Of a stretch of DNA of 64,000 nucleotides, positions 15,629 through 23,979 are shown piece by piece (within the stretch, counting starts at the first letter, position 1; each line of letters starts with the position of its first letter). Location: contig JAUXSE010000016.1 in assembly GCA_030681515.1 (NCBI GenBank), positions 124,001 to 188,000 on the forward strand, written 5' to 3'. The notes below the pieces were generated by a model. It was not told the origin of the DNA. It did not search any database and saw nothing but the letters and a program-made list of their open reading frames with translations. Source of the DNA: Geothrix sp. GTDB lineage: Bacteria > Acidobacteriota > Holophagae > Holophagales > Holophagaceae. The position numbers and the translations under genes were made by a program.

Positions 15629-16408
15629 ATGCTTGTGGACGCGCACTGCCATCTCACCGGTTCCCATCTGGCCGCGGACCAGGTGGAAACCACGCTCGCC
15701 CGGGCCCGGGCCCAGGGTGTGACGGGCTTCATCGCCGTGGGCACGGATCTGGACGATTCCCGGGCGGTGCTGGACCTCGCCACCCGGATTCCGGGCGTCC
15801 AGGCCAGCCTGGGGGTGCATCCCCACGAGGCGAAGACCTGGTCGCCGGAGGTGGCGGCGGAGCTGGGCGGAATGCTATCCGATCCCTCGGTGCGCTTCGT
15901 GGGCGAAACAGGCCTGGACTGGCACTACGGCCTGAGCCCGAGGGACGCGCAGGAAAGGGCCTTCCGCGCCCAGATCCGGCTGGCGAAGGCCCTGGGGAAG
16001 CCGCTGATGATCCACACGCGGTCGGCGCCGGAAGCCACCCTCCAGATCCTGGAAGAGGAGGGCGCCGATGCGGTGCGCGGCATCATCCACTGCTTCAGCG
16101 AGGATCGCGCCTTCGCCATCCGCGCGCTGGACCTGGGGTTCTATCTGAGCTTCTCCGGCATCGCCACCTTCAAGAAGGCCGAGGCCGTCCGGGATGTGGC
16201 GGCCTGGGCCCCCGCGGACCGCATCCTGGTGGAGACCGACGCCCCGTTCCTCGCGCCGGTCCCCTACCGTGGAAAGACCAACGAGCCCGGCTTCGTGCGG
16301 TTCACGGCCGAAGCCGTGGCTGAATTGCGGGGCATCCCCTCGCTGAAACTCGCGGAACTGACCACGCGGAACCTGGAGGCCCTGTGCGGCTGGGCGCCCT
16401 CCTCCTGA
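15629..16408 (+). CDS. tatD: TatD-family metal-dependent hydrolase/DNase
   Basis: A 259-residue TIM-barrel hydrolase from ATG 15629. Metal ligands are visible: DAHCHL at the start, GETGLDWHYG, QIRLAKALGKPLMIHTRSA, GIIHCFSED, and ILVETDAPFLAPVPYRGKTNEP at the end. TatD proteins act as 3'-5' exonucleases or deacylases in DNA or tRNA quality control. The sequence upstream of 15629 in this frame is non-coding shadow of mobA. The 3' end overlaps the next gene by 25 bases. Confidence 0.93.
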   Translation: MLVDAHCHLTGSHLAADQVETTLARARAQGVTGFIAVGTDLDDSRAVLDLATRIPGVQASLGVHPHEAKTWSPEVAAELGGMLSDPSVRFVGETGLDWHYGLSPRDAQERAFRAQIRLAKALGKPLMIHTRSAPEATLQILEEEGADAVRGIIHCFSEDRAFAIRALDLGFYLSFSGIATFKKAEAVRDVAAWAPADRILVETDAPFLAPVPYRGKTNEPGFVRFTAEAVAELRGIPSLKLAELTTRNLEALCGWAPSS

Positions 16409-17055
16409 CCGGCGCGGCGCTGACCGCGCCGAGCCTCGTGGCCCAGGGCCGCCCGTTCCTCCCCTGGGAGCGGATGTCGCCCCTGGATTGGCAGGCGGGA
16501 GCCGAAGCGGCCCTAGGCGGAACCCACTGGACCCCTGAACCTTCCACGGGGCCGGTGGCGGCCTGGATCACCGGGGACGGCACCCTGCAGATCCGGGATG
16601 CGCGGGGAATCATCCGTCTTCAGACGGGACTCCCGGGGCGGCCGCTCAAGGCCTGGCGGGATGGCGGTCTGCCCCTTCCGGTGGCCGCCGGCACTTGGAT
16701 GTTTCCCGTGGACGCGCCCATGAGCCTGGGCCTGGGGGGGCTCCGGTGGTGCGCGGAGGACTTCCGGCCCTTTCTGAGGGGCCTGCTCTGGATCCTCGAG
16801 GATGGAGAAGGATTCCTTTCCGTGGTGCATCCCGCCACGGCGCGGGTGATCCATCTGCCCCTGCCTCCGGGCCGGGACTTCCAACTGCGCTTCCTGGCGG
16901 ATCGCCTGGAGGTGGCTGCCGGGGAGGTGGACAAGGGGGCGCCCCGGCGATGGTCCATTCCCTGGATGGGGCTCCTGCCTCGTTTGGCCGCCCTGGGACC
17001 GCATCCCGAGCCCGCCAAGGTGGGCACGGCCCTCGCCCCCTTTCCCAAGGACTGA
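16384..17055 (+). CDS. predicted secreted protein of unknown function
   Basis: A 223-residue protein starting at a GTG with GGAGG upstream and overlapping tatD by 25 bases, so probably co-translated. It begins with a signal peptide (MRLGALLLTGAALTAPSLVAQG) and continues as a soluble domain with alternating beta segments (LQIRDARGIIRLQTG, GFLSVVHPATARVIHLPLPPG, FQLRFLADRLEVAAGEV). No Cys pair, membrane helix or catalytic motif is recognisable. I do not recognise the family. Confidence 0.7.
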   Translation: MRLGALLLTGAALTAPSLVAQGRPFLPWERMSPLDWQAGAEAALGGTHWTPEPSTGPVAAWITGDGTLQIRDARGIIRLQTGLPGRPLKAWRDGGLPLPVAAGTWMFPVDAPMSLGLGGLRWCAEDFRPFLRGLLWILEDGEGFLSVVHPATARVIHLPLPPGRDFQLRFLADRLEVAAGEVDKGAPRRWSIPWMGLLPRLAALGPHPEPAKVGTALAPFPKD

Positions 17056-17147
17056 AGACCGAAGACTGCACTATTGGCACGACCCTGGCAGCCTGATCAT
17101 CGGGAACCGACCCTTAGGGGATCGGCATCCAACTCAACGGAGGGCTC

Positions 17148-19067
17148 ATGAACGCGACCTTCACCCCATACCGGATCGCCGCGCTGCTGCTTCCCGCGGC
17201 CATCCTGGCGGCTGCTCCGCAGACGCAGGCCCCCTCCGACGATGAGACCTACCAGGGAGAGGCAGCCGAGCGATACGCCATGGTCCGGGCCCTGGAAGGC
17301 GATGTCCGCGTCCGCAAGGGCGATCTGGATGAGCCCCTCACGCGCGGGACACCCATCGCCGAAGGCGATGTCGTGGAAAGCCGCGGCCGTGGCGTTCTGC
17401 AACTGGGAGATGGCACCCGCATCGCCTTCGGCGGCGCCACCCGGTTCACCGTCGCCGCCCTTTTCACGGATCGCAAGGGCGAGAAGCAGGTGCTCCTCCG
17501 CCTGGACTACGGCCGTCTGCGCGTGCTGATGGGCGGGCAGTCCGACGCCCGCCTCCGGGTGGATACCCCCTCGGGCACGGCCACCTGCTTCGACAAGGGT
17601 TCCTTCACCGTGGAAGCGGAGCGCGACAAGGTGGTCCGCCTGAAGGTCCACAGCGGACGCGTGGCCTTCGCCAACGAGCGGGACGAGGCCCGCATTCCCG
17701 CCGGTGATCGCCTGACGGTGTACAGCCCCCAGGATGGTCTCGACCGCATCCGCGGTTTCAACACCTACGACGGCGATGACTTCGACCGCTGGAGCGAGCG
17801 CGCCGTGGTGATCAAGCGGGGCGAAAGCTGGGACCGCGTGCCGTCCGAGATCCGCTACTACGCCGATGAGCTCGACGATCACGGCCGCTGGGTCAACTCC
17901 GGCGAGTACGGATGGGTATGGCAGCCCAGTGGCGTCGCCGAGGACTGGCGCCCCTACTACCGCGGGCGCTGGGCCCCCTATTCGAGTGGCATGACCTGGG
18001 TTTCCGACGAGCCCTGGGCCTACGTCGCCTACCACCACGGCCGCTGGCACTGGAGCCTGGGCGTGGGCTGGTTCTGGATCCCCGGCATCAACTACAGCCC
18101 CGCCTGGGTGGCTTGGAACCACACGCCCGGATACTACGGGTGGGCCCCGCTCGGCTACTACAATACGCCCGCCCACTGGGGCTACGGCGCCTGGGGCGGC
18201 GGCTACGCCTGGAACGTGGTGTCCATCAATTTCATCAACGTGAGGAACGTGAATACCCGGATCTACTCGGACGCCAACGTGCTCCGCAGCTTCGGCGGCG
18301 GCACCGGCAGCACCACCTGGACCGGTGGCGGCCGTGATCTCCGGGCCCCCTGGCAGCGATCTCCGCTGATCGTGTCCCACACCGAGTTCCGCGATCCCGG
18401 ACAGATCCGGACCGCCTTCCAGCGGGATGTGAACCGGGACCGGCTGGGCGCCTACGAGCGCCAGGCCCAGGCCACCACGGGCCGCACCATCCTCCGCCGG
18501 GAGATCCGCCCCGCGGGCCCCGCCGATGCGCGGCCCGGATCGCCCGCGACCGGCCCATCCCGCGTTCCCTTCGAGGACCGCAGCCGCCTCCAGCCCGCCG
18601 AGCGCATCCAACCGCGGGAGCGGGTCATGGAGAACCGCCCCGTGGATCGGGGCCGGGAGGCCGTGCCGGACCGCAGGGTGGATCCCGCCCCCCGGGAGCG
18701 CATGCCGGAACCCCGGCAAAGGATCGAGGAACGCCGCCCGGATCCGGCGCCCCGCGAACGGACCGTGGAACCCCGGCCCCGCGTGGAAGAGCGCAGGGTG
18801 GATCCCGCCCCCCGGGAACGCGGGTTCGAGCCCCGGCCTGAGCGGCGGATCGAAGCCCCTGCTCCCCGGGAGCGCCAGATGGAATCCCGACCCCGGGTCG
18901 AACGGGAAGAACGGCGTCCGGAGCCTCCGCCCCGGGCCGTCGAGCGGGAATCGCGTCCTGCGCCGCGGGTCGAGGCCCCCCGGGAAGAGCGCCGCGAATC
19001 GGCACCCGCACCCTCCCGTCCCTCCGGCGGTGAATCCCGGGGTGGCAGCCGCGAGATCCGCCGCTGA
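17148..19067 (+). CDS. FecR-domain / DUF6600 secreted protein with Arg/Pro-rich repeat tail
   Basis: A 639-residue exported protein. Signal peptide (PYRIAALLLPAAILAAAPQ); FecR-like domain about 45-150 (DVRVRKGDLDEPLTRGTPIAEGDVV, GVLQLGDGTRIAFGG); a Trp/Tyr-rich DUF6600 domain about 200-370 with repeated short modules such as GEYGWVWQPSG, WRPYYRGRWAPY and YGWAPLGYYN; then about 170 residues of Arg/Pro-rich repeats (PAPRERxxExRPRVEERR). There is no anti-sigma transmembrane layout. Such proteins are common in Acidobacteria and presumed to sit in the envelope; function is unknown. The basic tail could bind polyanions such as peptidoglycan or nucleic acid. Confidence 0.85.
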   Translation: MNATFTPYRIAALLLPAAILAAAPQTQAPSDDETYQGEAAERYAMVRALEGDVRVRKGDLDEPLTRGTPIAEGDVVESRGRGVLQLGDGTRIAFGGATRFTVAALFTDRKGEKQVLLRLDYGRLRVLMGGQSDARLRVDTPSGTATCFDKGSFTVEAERDKVVRLKVHSGRVAFANERDEARIPAGDRLTVYSPQDGLDRIRGFNTYDGDDFDRWSERAVVIKRGESWDRVPSEIRYYADELDDHGRWVNSGEYGWVWQPSGVAEDWRPYYRGRWAPYSSGMTWVSDEPWAYVAYHHGRWHWSLGVGWFWIPGINYSPAWVAWNHTPGYYGWAPLGYYNTPAHWGYGAWGGGYAWNVVSINFINVRNVNTRIYSDANVLRSFGGGTGSTTWTGGGRDLRAPWQRSPLIVSHTEFRDPGQIRTAFQRDVNRDRLGAYERQAQATTGRTILRREIRPAGPADARPGSPATGPSRVPFEDRSRLQPAERIQPRERVMENRPVDRGREAVPDRRVDPAPRERMPEPRQRIEERRPDPAPRERTVEPRPRVEERRVDPAPRERGFEPRPERRIEAPAPRERQMESRPRVEREERRPEPPPRAVERESRPAPRVEAPREERRESAPAPSRPSGGESRGGSREIRR

Positions 19068-19081
19068 ACCGTCCAGATAGG

Positions 19082-19109
19082 CGAGAGGGCCCCAACCGGG
19101 GCCCTCTCG
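19082..19109. terminator. bidirectional terminator between convergent genes
   Basis: CGAGAGGGCCCC (19082-19093), loop AACC, GGGGCCCTCTCG (19098-19109), then TTATT. The perfect 12-bp stem sits between the ends of the FecR/DUF6600 gene and the acyl-CoA dehydrogenase gene. Confidence 0.85.
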
Positions 19110-19137
19110 TTATTCCTGCCGAGCGGTGGCGCTGGAG

Positions 19138-20922
19138 CTACGCCACTTCGATCGGATAGATGCCCTTCTGGATCAGTTCCGACGCGATGCGTCCCCGCAG
19201 GCGGCCGCTGCTGGTGGGGTGGAACTCGGTGAAGGCCTTCACGCCGGCCAGGGCGTGACGCAGGGCCTCGCCTTCGACCACATCGGCGCACAGCATCCTC
19301 GCGTCGCCGTGGACCTTGTGCCAGCTTTCGTTGACATAGAGTTCGGTCATGTCCCGGGCGATCTGGGCCCAGCGGTGACCGGACTCCACCATGCGCTCGG
19401 CGCGCACCACGGCGCTTTCCATGGCGTAGATCTCCATGAGCATGTTGCTCATGCGGGCCATGACCTCCTGGTTGTCCACCAGCTTCTGGCCCAGCACCTG
19501 GACGGCCAGGCCGGCCGCGAGCATGCACTGGCGCTTGCTCAACTCCACGCCGTGCTTCAGGCGGGCGAGGGGGCCGGTGAAGCTTTCAGCCTTGATCGGG
19601 TTCGAGATCTCCTTGGCCACCTGCTGGCCGAACTGCATGAGGGGGAGTTCGCCCTTCATGGCGCGCTTGAGCAGGGTGCCGGCGATGAGCAGGCGGTTGA
19701 TTTCGTTGGTGCCTTCGAAGATGCGGTTGATGCGGCAGTCGCGCAGGGCCTTTTCGGGCGGGTACTCGGCGCTGTAGCCGTAGCCGCCAAAGGCCTGCAC
19801 GGCCTCGTCCGCCACGAAGAAGAGGGCCTCGCTTCCCCAGACCTTGGAGATGCTGCACTCGATGGCGAACTCGTCAATGGCGGCCATCTTGTCGGCCCCG
19901 GCGGTGGGGCTGTCCCAGCTGGTCGCGTGAAGGGATTCGTCAATGTAGCCGATGGTCCGGAAGTTCAGGGCTTCGCAGACGAAGATCTTGGTGGCCATGT
20001 CCGCGAGCTTCTGCTGGATGAGGCCGAAGGCGTTGATGGGCTTCCCGAACTGCTGGCGCTCCGAGGTGTAGCGGATGGCGTATTCGAGGATCCGCTTCAT
20101 GCCGCCCTGGCTGCCCAGGCCCAGCTTGAACCGGCCGATGTTGAGGATGCCGAAGGCGATCTTGTGGCCCTTGCCCATCTCGCCCAGGAGACGGTCCTTG
20201 GGGATGCGGCAGTTCTCCAGGATCACCGTGCGGGTGGAGCTGCCCTTGATGCCGAGCTTCTTCTCCTCCAGGCCGGTGCTGATGCCGGGATCGGTCTTCT
20301 CGACGATGAAGGTGCTGAAGTGCTGGCCATCCACCTTGGCGAAGATGATGAAGACATCGGCGAAACCCGCGTTGGTGATCCACATCTTGGTGCCGTTCAG
20401 CACCCAGGTGTCGCCATCGAGCACGGCGGTGGCCTTGGCACTGAGGGCGTCCGAGCCGCTGCCGGCCTCGGTGAGGGCGTAGGCGGCCAGCCATTCGCCG
20501 GTGGCCAGCTTGGGCAGGTAGGCCTGCTTCTGGGCCTCGGTGCCGAAGTAGACGATGGGCAGGGTGCCGATGCCGGTATTGGCGCTGTAGCTCACGGCGA
20601 AGCTGCCCTGCTTGCTCATCTCCTCCAGCACGAGCATGGCGGTGCGCTTGTCCACGTCCATGCCGTCGTAGGCTTCGGGAATCTCCAGGCCCAGCAGGCC
20701 CAACTCTCCAGCCTTCTTCATGAGCTCCACGGTGAGGGGGATGTTCAGCTTGTCAATCTCCTCGTCCCGGGGCAGCACCTCGCCCTGGATGAAGTCCTTG
20801 GCGGCCCGGGCGAATTCCTTGGCGTCATCGCCGAACTCCTCAGGGGTGAACTGGGGCATGACCCCGATGGGGGTCATCAGGAAACTGCCCCCCTTGACCT
20901 GCTCGACGGTGGTGGTGTTCAT
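19138..20922 (-). CDS. acyl-CoA dehydrogenase (paralogue 1)
   Basis: A 594-residue FAD enzyme with the acyl-CoA dehydrogenase core and an extra C-terminal helical domain of about 170 residues. Core signs: YALTEAGSGSDA, WVLNGTKMWITNAGFADVF, GIKGSSTRTVILENCRIPKD, RQQFGKPINAFGLIQQKLADMA, and FGGYGYSAEYPPEKALRDCRINRIFEGTNEINRLLIAG. The catalytic Glu is probably in FEGTNE. GGAGG precedes ATG. It oxidises an acyl-CoA to the enoyl-CoA, passing electrons to ETF. The chain-length range is not readable. A close paralogue lies at 23980-25731. Confidence 0.92.
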   Translation of the reverse strand: MNTTTVEQVKGGSFLMTPIGVMPQFTPEEFGDDAKEFARAAKDFIQGEVLPRDEEIDKLNIPLTVELMKKAGELGLLGLEIPEAYDGMDVDKRTAMLVLEEMSKQGSFAVSYSANTGIGTLPIVYFGTEAQKQAYLPKLATGEWLAAYALTEAGSGSDALSAKATAVLDGDTWVLNGTKMWITNAGFADVFIIFAKVDGQHFSTFIVEKTDPGISTGLEEKKLGIKGSSTRTVILENCRIPKDRLLGEMGKGHKIAFGILNIGRFKLGLGSQGGMKRILEYAIRYTSERQQFGKPINAFGLIQQKLADMATKIFVCEALNFRTIGYIDESLHATSWDSPTAGADKMAAIDEFAIECSISKVWGSEALFFVADEAVQAFGGYGYSAEYPPEKALRDCRINRIFEGTNEINRLLIAGTLLKRAMKGELPLMQFGQQVAKEISNPIKAESFTGPLARLKHGVELSKRQCMLAAGLAVQVLGQKLVDNQEVMARMSNMLMEIYAMESAVVRAERMVESGHRWAQIARDMTELYVNESWHKVHGDARMLCADVVEGEALRHALAGVKAFTEFHPTSSGRLRGRIASELIQKGIYPIEVA

Positions 20923-21254
20923 CTCTGGCCTCCAGATTGGGTAGGGATCAAGATGGGCGCCGCCGCGACTCTTGCCTAGCCTCTACCTTCGGTCAACGCC
21001 TCCTGGCCTGAAAGGCTTTGCTGGTCACGGAAGACACGGAAGCTCACAGAGGACACGGAAGGGGCCGTGGTCCTCGCCGCACGGGCCCGCCATAGCCGGG
21101 ATCGAGCCCGAGCTTCGAGCGGACGACCATGCCGTTTTCCGTGTCTTCCTGCTTTTTTCCGTGTCTTCCGTGACCAGCGCTTTTTCTTGGAGACCGCTGT
21201 GGTGCCCAAAAAGGGGCATGGGGTCTGTTTCAATGGAAGATCCCAGGAGGTTGG
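20923..21254. repeat. palindromic intergenic element with 22-bp perfect inverted repeat
   Basis: No gene lies in these 332 bases. Arms 21020-21041 and 21157-21178 are exact 22-bp inverted copies (GCTGGTCACGGAAGACACGG...), built from CACGGAAGA/CACGGAAGCT units of 9-10 bases. Inner, less perfect copies (ACAGAGGACACGGAAGG and GTTTTCCGTGTCTTCCTGC) extend each arm. The core contains CCGCACGGGCCCGCC, matching 14 of 15 bases of the core of the element at 14606-14868. The ubiE ribosome site (AGGAGG) lies at the far end. Confidence 0.65.
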
Positions 21255-21947
21255 ATGCCGGAAGGCAGGCAAGTGCAGCAGATGTTTTCGGCCATCGCCG
21301 GGAAGTACGATGTCTTGAACCATGTGCTTTCAGGCGGCGCGGACTTCTGGTGGTGGTGGCGCATGGCCCGGGCGAGCGGTGCCGCCCCCGGGAAGCGCTT
21401 CCTGGATGTGGCGGCGGGCACCGGGGATTCCAGCCTGGCACTGGCGCGACGCGGCGCTGAAGTGATCAGCACGGACTTCACCCACGCCATGCTGCGCCTG
21501 GGACCGCCCAAGTTCGCGCGGAAGGGGTACTCCGGCCGGATCTGGGCCTCCAGCGATGCGGACGCCCAGCGGCTGCCCTTCCGCAACGCCAGTTTCAATG
21601 GCCTCACCATCTGTTACGGCATCCGCAACGTGGAGGACCGCGCCATGGCCTACGCCGAGTTCCTGCGGGTGCTCAAGCCCGGCGGCCAGCTCACCATCCT
21701 GGAATTCAGCACGCCCGTGCTGCCGGGCCTGAAGGCCTTCTACGACTGGTACAGCCTGCGGGTGCTGCCCCGCATCGGGGCCTGGATCAGTGGGGATGCA
21801 TCCGCCTACACCTACCTGCCGGAGAGCATCCGATCCTTTCCGGATCAGCGGTCCCTGGCGGCGGAACTGGAAGCCGCGGGCTTCCGCGAGGTCCGGTGGA
21901 CGAACCTCACGGGGGGCATCGTGGCCCTACACGTCGGGGTGAAGTAG
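21255..21947 (+). CDS. ubiE: demethylmenaquinone methyltransferase (UbiE/MenG)
   Basis: A 230-residue SAM-dependent methyltransferase: VQQMFSAIAGKYDVLNHVLSGG at the front, SAM site FLDVAAGTGDSSLALARRGAEV, the post-motif RLPFRNASFNGLTICYGIRNVEDR, and the tail LTGGIVALHVGVK. It performs the last C-methylation of menaquinone, the quinone expected to feed the NrfD module encoded earlier in the window. CAGGAGG precedes ATG. It is a single gene, convergent with the chemoreceptor gene only six bases away. Confidence 0.93.
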   Translation: MPEGRQVQQMFSAIAGKYDVLNHVLSGGADFWWWWRMARASGAAPGKRFLDVAAGTGDSSLALARRGAEVISTDFTHAMLRLGPPKFARKGYSGRIWASSDADAQRLPFRNASFNGLTICYGIRNVEDRAMAYAEFLRVLKPGGQLTILEFSTPVLPGLKAFYDWYSLRVLPRIGAWISGDASAYTYLPESIRSFPDQRSLAAELEAAGFREVRWTNLTGGIVALHVGVK

Positions 21948-21953
21948 CTGGTA

Positions 21954-23411
21954 TCAGAGCGCTCGATGCCGTTCCTCCACCATGCGGTCGAGGACCTGGA
22001 TCACTTCTTCGCTGGCCCGTTCGGCCGCCTCGAAATGGCCATAGATGCGGTTCTGGGTCTCCGGGTCCTTCTCCCAGTGGCCGCTCAGCAGGTCCACGGC
22101 CTCGTGGATGTTCTGGTGGACCCCCGCGTGCGGCTCTTCCAGGCGATTGAAGGAGGGCGCCTGGGAGTACAACGATGCGCCCTGGCCGGTGTAGTACCAG
22201 TGGCCCAGGCGACAGGCTCGATGGCCGGTCCTCGCCGCCAGGGCCTCCTGGGAGGCGGTCCCCTGGTGTAGGACCCGGTAGCTGTTCTGCATGTACAGGA
22301 AGTGATCCACCTTCACCAGGGCGGTGAAGCTGAAGTCCTGCATCTTGTTGATCTGGGTGCGCGAGGTCTTGGCGGAGTCGGCGAACTTCAGGATCCGGGA
22401 TCGGAACTCCGTGACGGCGTTCCGGCTGCCCTCTGCGAGCGCCTTCACCAGCTCGGAGTCCCCGATCATCCGGGTGGTGGCCTGGCCGAAGGCTTCGATG
22501 GTGGCCGCGATGCTGGCGGCGGCGTCCTTGGTGTTTTCCGACAAGGTCCGCACCTCCTCGGCCACCACAGCGAAACCCTTGCCCACTTCCCCGGCATGGG
22601 CCGCCTCGATGGCCGCGTTCAGGGCCAGCAGGTTCGTGCGGTCCGCCACATCCGTGATGACCTGGACGATCTGATGGATCTCATCGCTCTTCTCATGGAG
22701 GAGCGTGATCTGCGCATTCGTCTCGGCCACCATGCGGGCCACCTGGTTCAGATTGGCCACCAGGTCCTCGATGGTGGCCCGGCTTCCCTCCGCATCCTGG
22801 GCCGTCTCCTCCGAGAGCTGTCCCACGATGTCGAGCTCCTGGGTGATGTTCATCTGGAATTCCTGGATGGACTTCAGATTCCCGATGAGCCGGCCGGAGT
22901 TGAGATCCGTGATCCGGGAGATCAGTTTTTCCTTCAGGGCCATCTGCTGGACCTGGCCGAGGCTTTCCACGGAGATGTTGACGCGCTGCATCGCCTCCTT
23001 GAATGCGCCGTGCAGCCCCTGGTCCATGGCGGGGCGGAAAGTCTGGCCACGGGTGGCGTGGTCGAAGGCGGCGAGGACCTCGCGGAAATAAGCTTCCTGT
23101 TGATCGAGCAGGTCGTTGAGCGCCCAGGCCAGGTTTCCGGTGGCGCACCCCTTCTTGATGCGGGTAATGCGCTGGTCGAGGTTGCCCTGGGCTGCTTCAT
23201 GGAGGTGCCCGGTCAGTGTCGCCAGCGCCCCCAGGATGCGGTGGACGGTGGAGAGGCAGAGCCCGAGGAGGATGGCCGTCAAGCTGAAGGCCACCCAGGC
23301 CAGGGTGGAAAGCCGGCCCGTCCCGGCGGCCAGGTAGCCGAAGACCAGGAACAGACCCAGGGTGGCGGCGACCAGGTGGTGGACCCTAGAGCCCAAAGAC
23401 AAATTCTTCAT
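21954..23411 (-). CDS. methyl-accepting chemotaxis protein with C-terminal CZB domain
   Basis: A 485-residue chemoreceptor. Two adjacent N-terminal transmembrane helices (about 10-52) with almost no periplasmic loop, a HAMP-like region, the signalling hairpin with [23 protein letters not shown], and a C-terminal zinc-binding CZB domain ([16 protein letters not shown], with later HAGVHQNIH). CZB domains sense zinc or hypochlorous acid in known receptors. The minimal periplasmic part implies cytoplasmic sensing. Its start overlaps the upstream PAS gene by 26 bases, suggesting the PAS protein supplies a second sensory input. Confidence 0.9.
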   Translation of the reverse strand: MKNLSLGSRVHHLVAATLGLFLVFGYLAAGTGRLSTLAWVAFSLTAILLGLCLSTVHRILGALATLTGHLHEAAQGNLDQRITRIKKGCATGNLAWALNDLLDQQEAYFREVLAAFDHATRGQTFRPAMDQGLHGAFKEAMQRVNISVESLGQVQQMALKEKLISRITDLNSGRLIGNLKSIQEFQMNITQELDIVGQLSEETAQDAEGSRATIEDLVANLNQVARMVAETNAQITLLHEKSDEIHQIVQVITDVADRTNLLALNAAIEAAHAGEVGKGFAVVAEEVRTLSENTKDAAASIAATIEAFGQATTRMIGDSELVKALAEGSRNAVTEFRSRILKFADSAKTSRTQINKMQDFSFTALVKVDHFLYMQNSYRVLHQGTASQEALAARTGHRACRLGHWYYTGQGASLYSQAPSFNRLEEPHAGVHQNIHEAVDLLSGHWEKDPETQNRIYGHFEAAERASEEVIQVLDRMVEERHRAL

Positions 23412-23907
23412 AGCTCACGCCCTTCTGTTCGAGTGCCTGGTGGAGGATCGCCGTGGAGGCCTTCATGCCCGCCTGGCCGTCGCCGGCTTTGCGCTCGGCC
23501 GCGAGCATGGCCTGATAGAGGGAACCCACGGCCTGGATGGCTTCGGGCCGGGGTTTCCTCCGCACCGAGTAGTAGCCGATGGGATTTCCCGCCGCGTCCA
23601 GGGAGGGGGTGACGTTGGCGAAGACCCAGTAGAAGCTGCCGTCCTTGGCCAGGTTCTTCACGTAGGCGTTGATCTCCTTGCGGGCCTGGATGGAATCCCA
23701 CAGCAGCTTGAACACGGCCCGGGGCATGTCCGGGTGCCGGAGAATGCTGTGCGGGGCGCCCAGCAGCTCCGGCTCGGTGTAGCCCGAGATCTCGATGAAG
23801 ATCCGGTTCCCGTAGGTGATGATGCCCTTCAGGTCCGTCTTCGAGACGATGAAGTCGTCTTCTCCCAGGACCTTTTCGTGCTGTGTGGGTATGGGACGGA
23901 TGCTCAT
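23386..23907 (-). CDS. PAS-domain sensory protein (Aer-like)
   Basis: A 173-residue soluble protein from [22 protein letters not shown] fold covers about 10-125: [43 protein letters not shown] and [32 protein letters not shown]. This is the Aer-type PAS seen at the front of aerotaxis receptors, including the Trp-containing SFYWV strand. No output domain follows; the gene overlaps the CZB chemoreceptor start by 26 bases, so the two resemble a split receptor. FAD or haem binding is possible but not shown. Confidence 0.87.
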   Translation of the reverse strand: MSIRPIPTQHEKVLGEDDFIVSKTDLKGIITYGNRIFIEISGYTEPELLGAPHSILRHPDMPRAVFKLLWDSIQARKEINAYVKNLAKDGSFYWVFANVTPSLDAAGNPIGYYSVRRKPRPEAIQAVGSLYQAMLAAERKAGDGQAGMKASTAILHQALEQKGVSYEEFVFGL

Positions 23908-23979
23908 GGGCGGGATCTCCACCCGACTGGTATCGGTCCAACCGGCCCCAGGAGCTGAGTTTTGTGGGTTACCCGCCAC

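Noticed and set aside
17148-19067. FecR-type anti-sigma regulator of iron uptake
   Set aside because: The FecR-like domain is N-terminal after a signal peptide; there is no cytoplasmic anti-sigma part or single membrane helix and no ECF sigma gene adjacent.
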